In this document: positions 1 through 13,400 of the stretch, in pieces
Numbering within the stretch: the stretch's first letter is position 1
How the letters are laid out: each line of letters starts with the position of its first letter
DNA from: Mesostigma viride
Lineage: Eukaryota; Streptophyta; Mesostigmatophyceae; Mesostigmatales; Mesostigmataceae
Direction: 5' to 3'
NCBI GenBank assembly: GCA_009746045.1
Contig: RPFO01000219.1
Coordinates: 89,501 to 153,500, forward strand
DNA length: 64,000 nt
Position numbers and translations under genes: made by a program
Notes under the pieces: generated by a model
Database searches by the model: none
The model's input: the letters and a program-made list of their open reading frames with translations, nothing else
Told to the model about the DNA's origin: nothing

Positions 1-3000
1 GCCCTCGTAGGCGGCGAGGGGAAGCGGGGTCGGACCCGTGACGTTGGCGGCAATCTGTCTGTGGCGGGTGAGCAGCTGCTGAATCGCGGGCATGCCGTCC
101 CTCACGCGCTGCAGGACTTGGGGAACGGTCAGCAGCGCGTCACTGGCTGCGGAGGCGCCGCCCACGCCGCCGTTGAAGTATCTGGTGGGGCAGGCCGAGG
201 GGGAGGGTAGAGGATAGAATCAGTCGGGTGCAGAATCAGCATGGTGACGGGACGACAAGTCTCCAACTAGGCAAACTACGACATGGGCAGCCAAGGGGCC
301 TTGTGTGGCGCTCTATTCATGCCAGCATCGACAACAGGATGCTTGCGGCACGCTCCCCACACTGGGAAACTTCCCAAAACACCTTGACCTAGTACCCAGT
401 AATGGTACCATCTACCCACCAATGGATTCTACAACAACGGCTGCCGTCTGCCCCGCAATAACAGATGAATATAATCAATTAATAATAATGCAACAGCAGG
501 CACCCACCAGGAACTAACGAGCATCAAAGTATGCCAGCACATGCCCCCCATTCCGTCATGGCGTCGCTTACCCCGCAACGATGCCATGTGATTCAACACG
601 ACTTCTTTCTTCCACCTGCCCAGCAAGTTTGCGCCTATAACATTTGCCCTTATAACACTTGCCCCTCGAACAGTTGCCCGTATAACATTTGCCCCTAGAA
701 CAGTTGCCCCTATACCATAGGATGGTCCCACCTACACCTCAATGGCAACACCTCGCCTACAAAGCATCCTCGACACCACCGACATAGCAACAGCCACCCC
801 GACATGGTGCCACACGACATGTGGTTGAGCTGCCTGCCCCGCGATGTTGCCAGCATGACATTGCCACCTACCCCGTGATTGCCACCATGTCGACCTGCTT
901 CCACGCGTCCTGCCACGAGAGCACCTCGCGCGTCGTGAGCGCGCCACATGTCTCCCACCCGGCGCCCGAGCAGATATACGTCCACGTGGCCATGACCCGC
1001 AGGACGCGGTTCGACCCACCCACGCCGCTCGCCTCCTCGCTGTCACTCCCCTGGAAGGCGGCCTTGAACATCCGAAATATCTCCAGGGACCGCTGCGAGT
1101 AAAATCGATACTGCGCGGTCGTGGCGTCACTGCTGAGGCCCAACGCGAGTCCTTTCCTGCGCGCGTAACCCCCCTGGGGGTAGGCCCCTGAGTCACTCTG
1201 GCCCGCCCAGACCTCATTGGAGTACTCCACGTACACGTCCAGGTCGGGGCGGAGACCCAACCGCAGGGAGGATGCCAGCTGGCGCACGTAATCGTCGGTG
1301 GCCGCATGGGGCACGCTGATCCAGGGGGCGGCGCCCAGGGTGTTGCAAAGGAGGATGATGTATTCGAGGGCGACGCCGTCGGCCTGCGTGTGCCAGGTTG
1401 TCTTGCGGCGCTGGCTCCAATCCAGCGGTTTGTCGGCCTGACGGGGGGTGGGCAAATAGGGGTCGAGAAGGGTGAACAGCACAGGTGGGAGCGTGGGGAC
1501 GTCTCAGGGTACGAGGATAGGTACAAGGGGATAGGGCGAAACAAGGCAGAGGGGGCCGGGTTGTTGTTGGCAAACTGCTTGCATCCATGCACCATGTGGC
1601 CGCCAACCCGAGTGGCTCTCACATGGGCTCTGTGCGGCCGATGACACGTCGGACACGACGACACGGGAAATGCATACCCACCGCGATGGGAGTCTATGTG
1701 ATTGTATCATACTACCCACTACTGTAGCCTGCGTATCATCCTATCTGCGTATCATCCTATCTGCGTATCATCCTATCTGCGTATCATCCTATCCCTGTTA
1801 CCCTGTTTTCCTTGATGGCATACCGTCATGTCATACTATCATGCCATGCGAAGTGCGGCAACCTCAAGGCTGGGCTGCGGGTAGAGCATGCCTACAAGCT
1901 GCCAACCGTCCCCATACACATTCTGTATCTTGCCATCATGCCAAATGATGCACCGAAGGGCAGAGACAAGGTCGATGGGGCCATAGGCTCCTGTTTATTT
2001 CGCCCCGCCAGGTCACTGAGTGCCTCTGCATGAAGACGCTTGCTGGTGGCCGAGAACAAACGCACGCAGCATACTTACCCCTTGATACCATGTGCACACC
2101 ATACTTGCCCCATGATAGTGTGTGCAAACCATGGTACTGCCTCACAGGCTCCAGGCATGATTCTGACTTTTAATGCTGGCGGCAGCTGTGTGCCCATGCC
2201 ATTAACCGTTCCCACAATCCTGCGCCATGAACCCATGCTGCCTGCCTCTGCACCCTGTAATTAATGGCCAAACCAACTACAGAAAATTCTCTGAGTGCGC
2301 CCCGCCCCCCCCCCCCCCCCGCCCCGCCCCCGCCCCGCCCCCCGCCCCCCCCCCGCCCCCGCCCCCGCCCCCCGCCCCCCGCCCCCCGCCCCCGCCCCCC
2401 CCCCCCCCCCCCTCCCCCCTCCCCCCTCCCCCCTCCCCCTCCCCGTCCCCCGTCCCCCGTCCCCCGTCCCCGTCCCCCTCCCCCCCCCGTCCCCCTCCCC
2501 CTCCCCCTCCCCCCTCCCCCTCCCCCCTCCCCCCTCCCCCTCCCCCCCCCCTCCCCTCCCCCCTCCCCCTCCCTCCCCCTCCCCCTCCCCCTCCCCCCTC
2601 CCCCTCCCCCCTCCCCCTCCCCCCTCCCCCTCCCCCCTCCCCCCTCCCCCTCCCCCCTCCCCCCTCCCCCTCCCCCCCCCCTCCCCCCCCCCCTCTCCCC
2701 CTGCCTCCCTACCTGCTCCGGCGAGAGCGCTTGGTTGACCTGCATCCAGTCGCTGAAGCGGAGCACGCGATAGCCATCCAGCGACTTGAGGAAGAGCGGG
2801 TGGAAGGGGAGCCGCTCGGCCACGTCCTCGAACCCAGGCATGATCAGCCGGATGTTCCGCACCGGGTCCCCCGGGTCTGTCTCCCTGATCTCCAGATGGA
2901 TGCCGTTGTCGCTGCAGTAAGGAGAGGACAAGCTCTCGTGGCACGCCACGTTCGCGCTGGGGTTGAAGTCAAACTCCACACGGCCCTTGGCCACGTTCAC

Positions 3001-5224
3001 AACGCGCGCGTCCATGCCAAAGGAGAGGATTCCCTTGCCGTCAAAGAGGCATGTGTAGCGGCCGGGCACGCCGTGGTAGACCACGTTGCGTACCGTGAGC
3101 TTGCGAAGCACCTGTGGTTAGGGAGTGAAAGCGTGGCCATGGCAAAGGGCATGGCAACAGGAGGTGACAAATCATGATATGGTAGCCACATGTTACATCG
3201 TGGTGGCATCGGCATCGCAAATTTCGGTTGCTGACAGCCGCGCACGTATTAATATGCGGATCCCACTAATTGCAGGAGAATCACGTTTCTAACCTGGTAT
3301 CTTGCAAGCCAACCTGATGCCTTGCAATCAAAACCAGGAACCTCGAGTGTTGCTAGTTCCTACCCAAGGAAGCCCGAAGCTGCGGCACCCGAGTCTCAGA
3401 CCAGGGCTCCAACCATGGATCGATGCCAGCAGGGGATAGTCCAATTGGAGGACATCTTAAATACACGTGTTTAAGCTGCTGCAGGCAGAGCGCCCGGGGT
3501 GCTATCAGATCCACCAACGTGCACCCCACAGTGCCTCATCATGGATACAGTGCTCACCCCCACCAAGCACCATTCGGTGTCGGACAGTTCCCCCCACCAG
3601 GCACCATTTGGTGTTGGATAACTACCTCACGCTCCCCAGTGTCGCATCAAGCACACTACTGTACTGCACGGCGAGCGACGCCTGCATAACCACCGCATGC
3701 GCGTTGCTGAGCGCTGCATCCCTTGCCAATGGCATGCATGGCATGCTGCGCCCCTTGCCCATGACATGCTGCGCCCCTTGCCCATGTCACGGGGCCCCTT
3801 GCCCATGGCACGCGGCGCCCCTTGCTAAACACAAGCCAGAGGAAGGAAGTATTAATGTTGCGGCATAGCTGAAAGCTCTGTCCCAGCCCCGCTCCTCGAT
3901 ACTCCCAGCACGTCCCTGTCCAGCCCCGCCCCTCACCTGTCCAGGGAGGAGCTTGGACGGATACCCATCCTCCGCCCGCAAGCTCTGCGGTGTCCCGTTG
4001 TCCCAGGCATCGGTCATGCTGTCGTTGTGCCAATCCGGCGCCTTGCCCGACCACCACTCGCTGCTCTGTTTCATCACATCCACCCACACCCACTGGGTGG
4101 TCCAGTAGGGAGACGCGCCCACGTTCATGCCGACCACGGGGCTGGCCGTGAGGTTGACAGGTGGCAGCACGTCGCAGCTTGCCCCCGTCACACCCGCATA
4201 GCACCGGCACTGGCCGTGGATGCAAGTGCCCCACACGCAGGCGAGATCGCAACCGCACTCCCCTGGACCTATGCAGGCCGTGGTGTTCAAATTCCCTGGG
4301 CAATCGCAGTCCCAGACGCATCCTTGCCCAGGGACATCGGACCACCTCCACCCCTCGTCACAAACGCACTTACTGGCATCCGCGTTGCACTGCCCGTGGC
4401 CATTACACCGACAGTCCGTCTCACAGAACTCCCCCGTGTACCCGGGGTAGCAGGAGCAGATGTCAGGGTCGAGGCACGTGCCTGCCTGGTTGCACTTGTC
4501 CTTGCAATCAAACAGGCTGCAGTGCTCGCCGTAGAACTTGTCGTGGCAGCTGCAGTTCCAGTAGCGCTGCGCCTTGACCACCGTGGCCACCTGGCAGTCC
4601 CCTTGCCCGAACGTGCAGTAATAACCGCAGTCGTAGTTATCCACGTACTCCCCGATCTCGCACCCGTCACCTGAGCGCTCGAAATAGCACCCACAGCTGC
4701 CGGTATAAAGACACTCGCCGAGCCCGCCCGAGCAATCGCCATTCCCAGGGCAGCCGCCATAGCTGCTGGCGGCCTCCGCTGCCGTCTTAGTGGCGGAGCC
4801 AGTACACAGCCCATGCTCTGCAATGTAATCCATCAGCCCGAGGTACTTGGGGGCCTCCGACCGTTCCTGGTCCATCGTCTCAATCAGGCCCCAGGAGCCG
4901 TATTTGCTGGGCAGGCCGCATGAGGAGTAGGCCACAGATAAGGTGAAGTTTAGGCTGCGGAGCATGGAGTAATAGCGCATGTACAGGCCGCGCATGCGAG
5001 GGTCCCGGTTGGCTAGGATGGCCATGTCGGTGCTGCTGCCGTCCCCCACCATGTGCTGGCCGGCCTCGTACGCGACCAGCGACACGTTGTAGCGCGCAGC
5101 AATCTGGCGTCGGGAGGCGTTTTGGTGGGCGCGGTGGGGAGGGTTGGTAGGAATGGGAGGCGGGCGTACGTGTTCGTGTATTGATGGACTCGAATGTAAT
5201 GGGCGCAAGGGATGTAGGAGTGTG

Positions 5225-5259
<35 letters not shown>

Positions 5260-8200
5260 AAGAAGGGGGACGAGATTTAAGCGCATGCTTAAGTTCCGTG
5301 CCAGCGAGCGTCGCTACTTTGCGGAACACAGATTCACAAGGTGCTGATGTGGCAAATGGGTATCCAAGTAGCAATAGGCCGTGCTAATTACACATAATCA
5401 ACCAATGTGGTGCTCACACAACGAATCATGCTGCGAATTCCCCTCTCACATGTGTGCGCTCGTTGAGGTGACACACGGCAGCAGAACAACTGGACCGTGT
5501 CATGGCCACTTACCTGCGCGTGTTCATTGAGACGATACGCCGGGTACCGATCGATGCTGTCCGGGAGGTAGTCCTCCATCAAGTAGGTCAGGTTGCGCAC
5601 CTGCGATGCGACACCCTCGGTGAGCCAGCTGCCGCCAAAATATGGCCCCAGGCCCAGGTGGTCGACATACTTGTACGCGTCCCTGCAAGACAGCGCGATC
5701 TCGGACGTGAGCGTCCACACAGTCTGCGCGGCAAGGACAACATGCAGCCTACTTCTGGCGTCGGCTCCGAACACGTCCCGCCATATCTCTGCGATCTGCT
5801 TTGTGCGCTCCGACAGATAACACAGCCGGGCCTCGTTCGCGGCCCCTGCGGGGGATGCCGCACCCTGAGGCCCCAGGTTCAGCCGCAGCCCTTCCTCCTG
5901 GGCGTACTGCCCCCCAGGGAACCCTGTGTGCCAAACCTCGTTGGAGTACTCCAAGTAGACGTCCACGTCGGGGCGCAGGGTGTCCCTGACGAGCGTGGCG
6001 AAGGACCGCAGATACTCCTCGTCCGCCTTGTGGGGGAAGGCGAACCAGGGGGCGGCACCAATCATGTTGGACAGTAGGACCATGGCCTCCACGGGCGCGC
6101 CGATGTCGCCGGCAAAGGTGCGGGTGCCGTTGAAGGTCGGCCGCTGGGCCCACCGGCTGGGCTGGTCCCTCGCGTTGGTGGCCATCCAATCCATGAAGCT
6201 GCGGGGTAATGCGTTGATGGAGTCGCAAGTGGCAGGGGCCAGGGTGAGTTGCATAAAAAATGGAGGCGTTCAAGAAGGCGCGGTGCTTGCAAACGGCACA
6301 CAGAAGGATACCCTCTACTGGCACGGCACGAGGATAGTTCTAAGGAACTTGAAGATAGTTGCAGGCTGAATATGAGAGCTGCAGGTGCCTGATAGAAAGC
6401 GAAAAAAACTAGCAAGCCCATGATGCCATGTCATACGTCGGTGGTCCACACTAGACGCATGTAGCTCTGACACTGTAACATTGGACAAACTGCCACAAGA
6501 AATGTCCCTCCAAAGAAAATGTTTCACGAATAAAACAATACTCTAAATCACATTATTATAATTGTCACAGTTACAAACAATATTATCATCAGGAATGAGA
6601 GTTGCAAGTATTCATAGGGTGAGGCATGCGGGGCTTTTCAAGGGAAGTTTCTCACGCATACACTCACGCAGACCTGCGCCCCCTGGCCAAGGAGAGACAG
6701 TACCTTCCCGTTCGTCAATAGTAGCCGAGCGGTGCACTTACCGCAGCACCGAGTATTGCTGCAGCGACTGCACCAGCCACGGGTGGAAGGGTTGCTCTTC
6801 AAACACGTCCTCAAACCCGGGCATGACGACGCGAATATTCCTGATGGGGTCGCCCGGGTTGCTGCGCACAATGGTGAGGAAGATCCCGTTGTTGAACGTA
6901 GTGGATGGGTACGCCAGCACACGCAGGTGGCCCGGCCGCATGCGCCGCACCTCCTTGACGTCGGTCATCGAGCAATCCAGCACGCCATCTCCCTCATAGA
7001 ACACGTTGAACCAGCCGCCGGGGAAATGGGCCTGCAGGTCCCGGATCATCATCGATCCCGCCTGCACGTTGAGGGCGAGCGAGCGAGGGTACCCCTCCTC
7101 CCCGATATCCAGGGGGGCGTCGATCGACCAGGGGCCGTAGCGACGGACCTCCTGTGCGATCCACTCGCGGCTCGTGCGGAAGATGTCCACAAACGTCCAT
7201 TGAGTGGACCAGTCCGAGAGACCGCCGATGTTCATGCCGACACCGCCCGAGCAAGAGTTCGGCCGCACGCCGCCACGGACGCTGCACGAGGCCCCCGAGT
7301 AACCCGCAAAGCACCTGCAGGTGCCCGCGCCCCCCTGGCCAGGGACGCACGTGCCCCACACGCACGCGGGGCTGCACACGGGCTTGGTTGGGGGGGTCCA
7401 GAAGCCAGAGTCCCGCGCCTGCGCCGCGGTGTACGGGGCCACGCTAGCATCCGCCACCTGTCCACCCAGCACCGCACGGGCCGCCTGGTAGGCCTGGAAC
7501 TCGGCCAACACGGCACCAGCCCCCGGCCGCGTCGCAGGGTCTTGGTTGCCCTCTTGGTCCGAGGCGGGGCAGCCGCGGGGGATGAGGCCCGACTTCTGGC
7601 CGACGGGGCACGGGTAGCCACAGGACGCGGGGGGTGGCTTGCCGCATTGTTCGTGGGGTGGGAACCCGACCATGAACAGGCCCGGCTGATGCGCGGGCAA
7701 GCCCTCGGGGACCTTTATGCTGGCGGATATCGCGTCCCACCGGCGCAGGAAATCCATCATCAGCTGCTTCATGCGGGGGTCCCGTCGGGCCTCGTCCGCC
7801 ACCCGGGCAACGCGCGCCTCCTCTTCTGCCATCGCCTGCAACGTGGGCATCGCTGCCTGCAGGGAGGTCAGGTTCTGGAATGAAATCGGCGCCTTGCCAA
7901 TGCCCCGGATCCCCGGTGGGAACCGAATCGTGCACGGGTGGGTCGCGTTGGGGGGGTTGGTCTGGCCCACGCACGAGTTTGCCGCGTCCAAGTTATCCCT
8001 GGCGCCGTAACGGTACGCGCGCAGGTCCGGCCCGCCCGCATACGCCAGCATGGCCAACCCCGCGACGGCCAGCTGGTGGTAGATGCGGACATAGGTGGCC
8101 TCCGCTTGGAGGACACCGGAGCGCGCCAGCGCGATGACGTCATCGACGGTCACGTTTGGGTTCCTGCCCCCGAACGTGTCAGCATCGATGCAGTAGTGAC

Positions 8201-10358
8201 ACGGGAGGGTGGACCCGTGGGTGTCGCCGGACCCGAACAGACCCGTGACGGCGACAGCAGAAAGCTTTTGAAGACCGGTGTCGCCAAAGTTGGACAAGAT
8301 GTGAGGCACGTACTCCACACGCAGCGCCGAGGCGACGAGGCGGAGGCGGGCCACACCGGCCCCCACGCCGCTCTCCGACGCGAACACAGCGCTCCACACT
8401 GCGTAGATGCGCAGCGTCATGTCACGCTGGTGGGTGGACAGGGTCCCTGGGCCGCCATCCGCGTACTCCTGGGGCGATACGTGGCAACAGGTTGGCACCG
8501 CGGGGCAGCGCGGGTCATGACAGAGGCCGTGACCGGCACGGGGGCGTACTTGGTAGATGGAAAAAAACGTACATGGATGGGGACGTGTTGGTACATGGAA
8601 ACATATACCAGTATAGTAACTGGACTAAATACTTGGACGCACCAGGGGGGGACGTACATATCAACCGGACGTAGTGTTACATGAGGGCATCCCTATGGCA
8701 GCTGGGGCATGCACGGCAAGTGGGCGGCGAGGCCCATGTGGGGCAGGCCACGCGTAGCGGTGGGGGGCCGAGGGCCGAGGGTCGAGGGTCGAGGGCCGAC
8801 AGCCGACAGCCGACAGCCAACAGTCGACAGTCGACAGTCGACAGCCGACAGCCGACAGCCGACAGCCGACAGCCGACAGCCGACAGCCGACAGCCGACAG
8901 CCGACAGCCGACAGCCGACAGCCGACAGCCGACAGCCGACAGCCGACAGCCGACAGCCGACAGCCGACAGCCGACAGCCGACAGCCGACAGCCGACAGCC
9001 GACAGCCGACAGCCGACAGCCGACAGCCGACAGCCGACAGCCGACAGCCGACAGCCGACAGCCGACAGCCGACAGCCGACAGCCGACAGCCGACAGCCTA
9101 CAGCCTACAGCCTACAGCCTACAGCCTACAGCCTACAGCCTACAGCCGACAGCCGACAGCCTACAGCCTACAGCCTACAGCCTACAGCCGACAGCCGACA
9201 GCCGACAGCAAAGAGCGGACGCAGTAGACATGACAGCAACTAGCGGACGCAGTCGACATGGGAACACCGACCACGTCTCACCTACGCACCCGGTGATGCC
9301 ATTCCTTCATCCTATCTCCACTAGTATTGGCTGTCTCACCCACGTACCCCGTCATACCACTCCTTCATCCGCCATACGCTAGGAAGCTCGTTGGTTACTT
9401 ACCAAGCTCACCGCATCCCCGTATCATGGGTGAATAAACTAGTTACGTGCCAGGTAGAGGGGCAGGTCCATTCATGAGTGAAATAACCGGTAGATGGGCA
9501 GGTCCATAAATCATAAACTAGTCACATACTGGGTAGATGGGCAGGTCCAATACTTAATTCGCTAGTCACCTACCAGGTCAATGGACAGGTCAATTGAGCA
9601 CAAATAAACGTCTTACTCCTGCCCATATTAACTTTGAAATTGTAACGTACCAGGTAGATGGGCAGGTCCAAAGGCAGGTTGTCACGCAAATACAGCGCAA
9701 GCCCGGTATGGTATGCCCCCAAGTTCCCTAATTGATCGCCTCCGTCGACCACCATCGGGAGGCACAGCCAGGGGCTCGCGTGCAGCGCCGCCGCCAGCTG
9801 CACGATGTGCTCGATCGCGACACCTCCCGTCTGCGGGTCCTGGCTGGCCTGCGTCTGCGACGTGGGAGTCACGCGGCGTGTCCAGTTGCGGGCCGCGTTG
9901 GCGGCCGCCCCCTGGCTGATGCTGGTGATTTGCCAGCGACCGAATCGCAGCGCAGAGAAGCCTGTGTCTCGCCGTCGTTTTATCCAGCCACCAGTGCAAG
10001 CGTCAACAACGAGAAGCAGATATCAGCAACGAGACGCAAGAGACGCATGCGCGTTGGCGTTGTCTAGGAGCCAGGAGAAAGACCGATAACAAACACCAGA
10101 AAACAGAACCATCAACAGACATGAACCAGCGGATGGAAGGGAAGCATATCAGAGACACAAGGAACGTCTGCCAGCATGCCCCGCGTCCAATCATTTTGAG
10201 CCACCAGCCCAGAAAGAAACTCGGGCTTGTTTCAAGCAACTAGTGTGTGTGTGTGTGTGTGTGTGTGTCTGTGTGTGTGTGCGCGTGCGCGCGCGTGTGT
10301 GTGTTGTGTGTTGTGTGTTGTGTGTTGTGTGTTGTGTGTTGTGTGTTGTGTGTGTGTA

Positions 10359-10414
<56 letters not shown>

Positions 10415-13400
10415 TGTGTGTGTAACCTGGGCAAATGCGCCCGCCCTGTGCAAGTGCGGACACCCACCTTGCACTACAAGGCGCCGCGAGCAACGCGGGT
10501 CCACAACGAGCCACTGCAGTCATTTACCCTTTAAGTTGGGTTCAAGGGTTTCTTCGGCTTAAGGCGTGAACCCAACTTAAGGCGTTGCCGCGAAGCGCTT
10601 GGCGAGTACAGTAATCACGTCTTAGGTTGGGTTCGCCATGCAACTGCGACCCAACTTAAGGCGTGAACACAACCGAAGCCAACCCAACTTAAGCCATGAA
10701 TGACTGTACATGGCATGCTCACGGGGGTGGTTACATCTCCACACTAAGCAGGTGCTGCCCCCTCACCTTGCAGCGCGGACAGGAACTCGGGTTGGAATGG
10801 GTCGGACAGGTAGCTGGCCTCCGCCGCCTGGGGGATGATGCGGATGTTGCGCAGGTAGTCGGTCGGAAGCGTGTCGACTATGCGAACGGAGAAGCCGCTT
10901 GCTGTGGGAGAGATTGGCGACAGGACATGGTGTATAGCAGACAAGGCGCATGGCAGACAAGGCCCGCCCGGATGATGGCGGGGAACCCCGTGCACGTGAT
11001 GGGGGCACGGTAGTTGGTATAAACATCGGCAAGGGGCATGGGGCGGATGCAAGGAGGGTGTCACGGAGCAGGGAATGTGGTAGGGGCGCCAGAATCAAGT
11101 GCAACAATCAGGGATGCAAGCATGTAATTCCTTTCCCGTCGCCGTGCTTGTCCATCTTTTGCAACATGACACCGTGGTGGCCAATGCCCGCATAAGCCAG
11201 CGCACTCATCCTATGACGGCAGCACACTCTAATGGTGTGGCTCGTCCCATGGTGACATGTGATAGCAGCACATGCATTCAACGCGACATATGATGGCAGC
11301 ATATCAAGCCATCTATGTGACGTGTGATGGCATGAGTTTAGACTTCCAGCACCGTGACGTCATTTACGGAAACTAACCTCGGTGGCGAATGGGGTCGTGT
11401 CAGGTGGGGCGAACACATGGGCACATCAAATTCATGCTAAGCACGGTGTTTGCGACAAAGGTTGATGTCCGCCCCGTTGGGACATGGCAGTGTACCACAT
11501 AATGCCGGCAACAGACACATGGCAGCCTGGGTCCCTTGCCCCCCATCCCCGAACTCTCCAGATACTATACCCTGACGTCTCAAGACATTGCGCCCCTACG
11601 TGTTAGGATCACAACCCCTGCCTTGCTGTGCCTCTGGGCCCCTACCTGTTAGGCTGCACAGCCCCTTACCTCTATGTACGTTGAGGACCGCCCCTTGCCT
11701 CTCTGCATGTCGAGCACCACCCCTTACCTGTCTGCATGTTTAGCACCGCCCCTTACCTCTGTGTATGTTGAGCACCACTTCTTACCTCTCTGCATGTTGA
11801 GCACCGCCCCCTACCTCTCTGTATGTTGAGCACGATGCGACCGGGCGCCGTCTCCTGCACAGTCGCGTCGCCCTCGAAGGATAACCGCCCTTGGCCGTCG
11901 TAGAGGCACAGGTAGGTGCCTGCGGGTGGACCCCGATAGGGGCAAGGCCAAATCAAGAGACCAAGACATAAGTTGGCTGGGACATGGACACTGGGCAACC
12001 CCGTCTGTAGCACTATGTGCGGATGCTGGGACGGAATCATTAGAGATTAGTCAACCGATGCCATGGTTTGTGGGAGGTTTCAAGGGTGAGGAATGCTTCA
12101 GCGATTGTGCCAAGGCCTCCAAGAGGCAGGGGAGAGCAAGGAACCGTGCTGGATCCTGCCCCTAAGAATCCTACAACGAGCTTGATGCTAAGGGGCCGCC
12201 AGTTAGTCTCCATGCTTTGCGCGTCTGTCACACGCCCATTAGATTCCAGTCTTAACTCCGCCCTTAAGAAGCCTAACATCAAAAGTGCCAACAACAGTCA
12301 TGCACACATAACGGGGGGCGCCCGCTACGAGAGAAGGTTGCCCGACTAGATCCCGGCACACCGACCCCTCCATGCCCATACGACAGCAGGTTGCCCGACT
12401 AGATCCCGGCAAACCGACCCCTCCATGCCCATACGAGAGCAGGTTGCCCGACCAGATCCCGGCAAACCGACTCCTCCATGCCCATACGAGAGCAGGTTGC
12501 CCGACTAGATCCCGGCAAACCGACCCCTCCATGCCCATACGAGAGCAGGTTGCCCGACTAGATCCCGGCAAACCGACCCCTCCATGCCCATACGAGAGCA
12601 GGTTGCCCGACTAGATCCCGGCAAACCGACCCCTCCATGCCCATACGAGAGCAGGTGGCCCGACTAGATCCCGGCACACCGACCCCTCCATGCCCATACG
12701 AGAGCAGGTTGCCCGACTAGATCCCGGCAAACCGACCCCTCCATGCCCATACGAGAGCAGGTTGCCCGACTAGATCCCGGCAAACCGACCCCTCCATGCC
12801 CATACGAGAGCAGGTTGCCCGACTAGATCCCGGCAAACCGACCCCTCCATGCCCATACGAGAGCAGGTTGCCTGACTAGATCCCGGCAAACCGACCCCTC
12901 CATGCCCATACGAGAGCAGGTTGCCCGACTAGATCCCAGCACACCGACCCGTTCATGCCCATACGAGAGCAGGTTGCCCGACTAGATCCCGGCAAACCGA
13001 CCCCTCCATGCCCATACGAGAGCAGGTTGCCCGACTAGATCCCGGCACACCGACCCCTCCATGCCCATACGAGAGCAGGTTGCCCGACTAGATCCCGGCA
13101 AACCGACCCCTCCATGCCCATACGAGAGCAGGTTGCCCGACCAGATCCCGGCACACCGACCCCTTCATGCCCATACGAAGCAGGTTGCCCGACTAGATCC
13201 CGGCAAACCGACCCCTCCATGCCCATACGAAGCAGGTTGCCTGACTAGATCCCGGCAAACCGACCCCTTCATGCCCATACGAGAGCAGGTTGCCCGACTA
13301 GATCCCGGCACACCAACCCCTCCATGCCCATACGAGAGCAGGTTGCCCGACTAGATCCCGGCAAACCGACCCGTTCATGCCCATACGAGAGCAGGCGTTG

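Larger units (their letters stand above)
1..4164 (-). other. Module 3 of the multi-module protein, partial
   Basis: Encoded by the end of exon 8, exons 9 and 10 and partial exon 11. It holds VVGMNVGASPYWTTQW, DPVRNIRLIMPGFE, APWISVPH, VYVEYSNEVWAG (Glu codon 1213-1215) and PLAAYEG at the left edge (Glu codon 4-6). Both acidic motifs are intact. The module is cut by the window edge just after the second motif. Confidence 0.7.

Noticed and set aside
5388-5513. Extension of exon 7 to the ORF stop
   Set aside because: A GTAAGT donor at 5512-5513 joins in phase to exon 8, restoring the module alignment.
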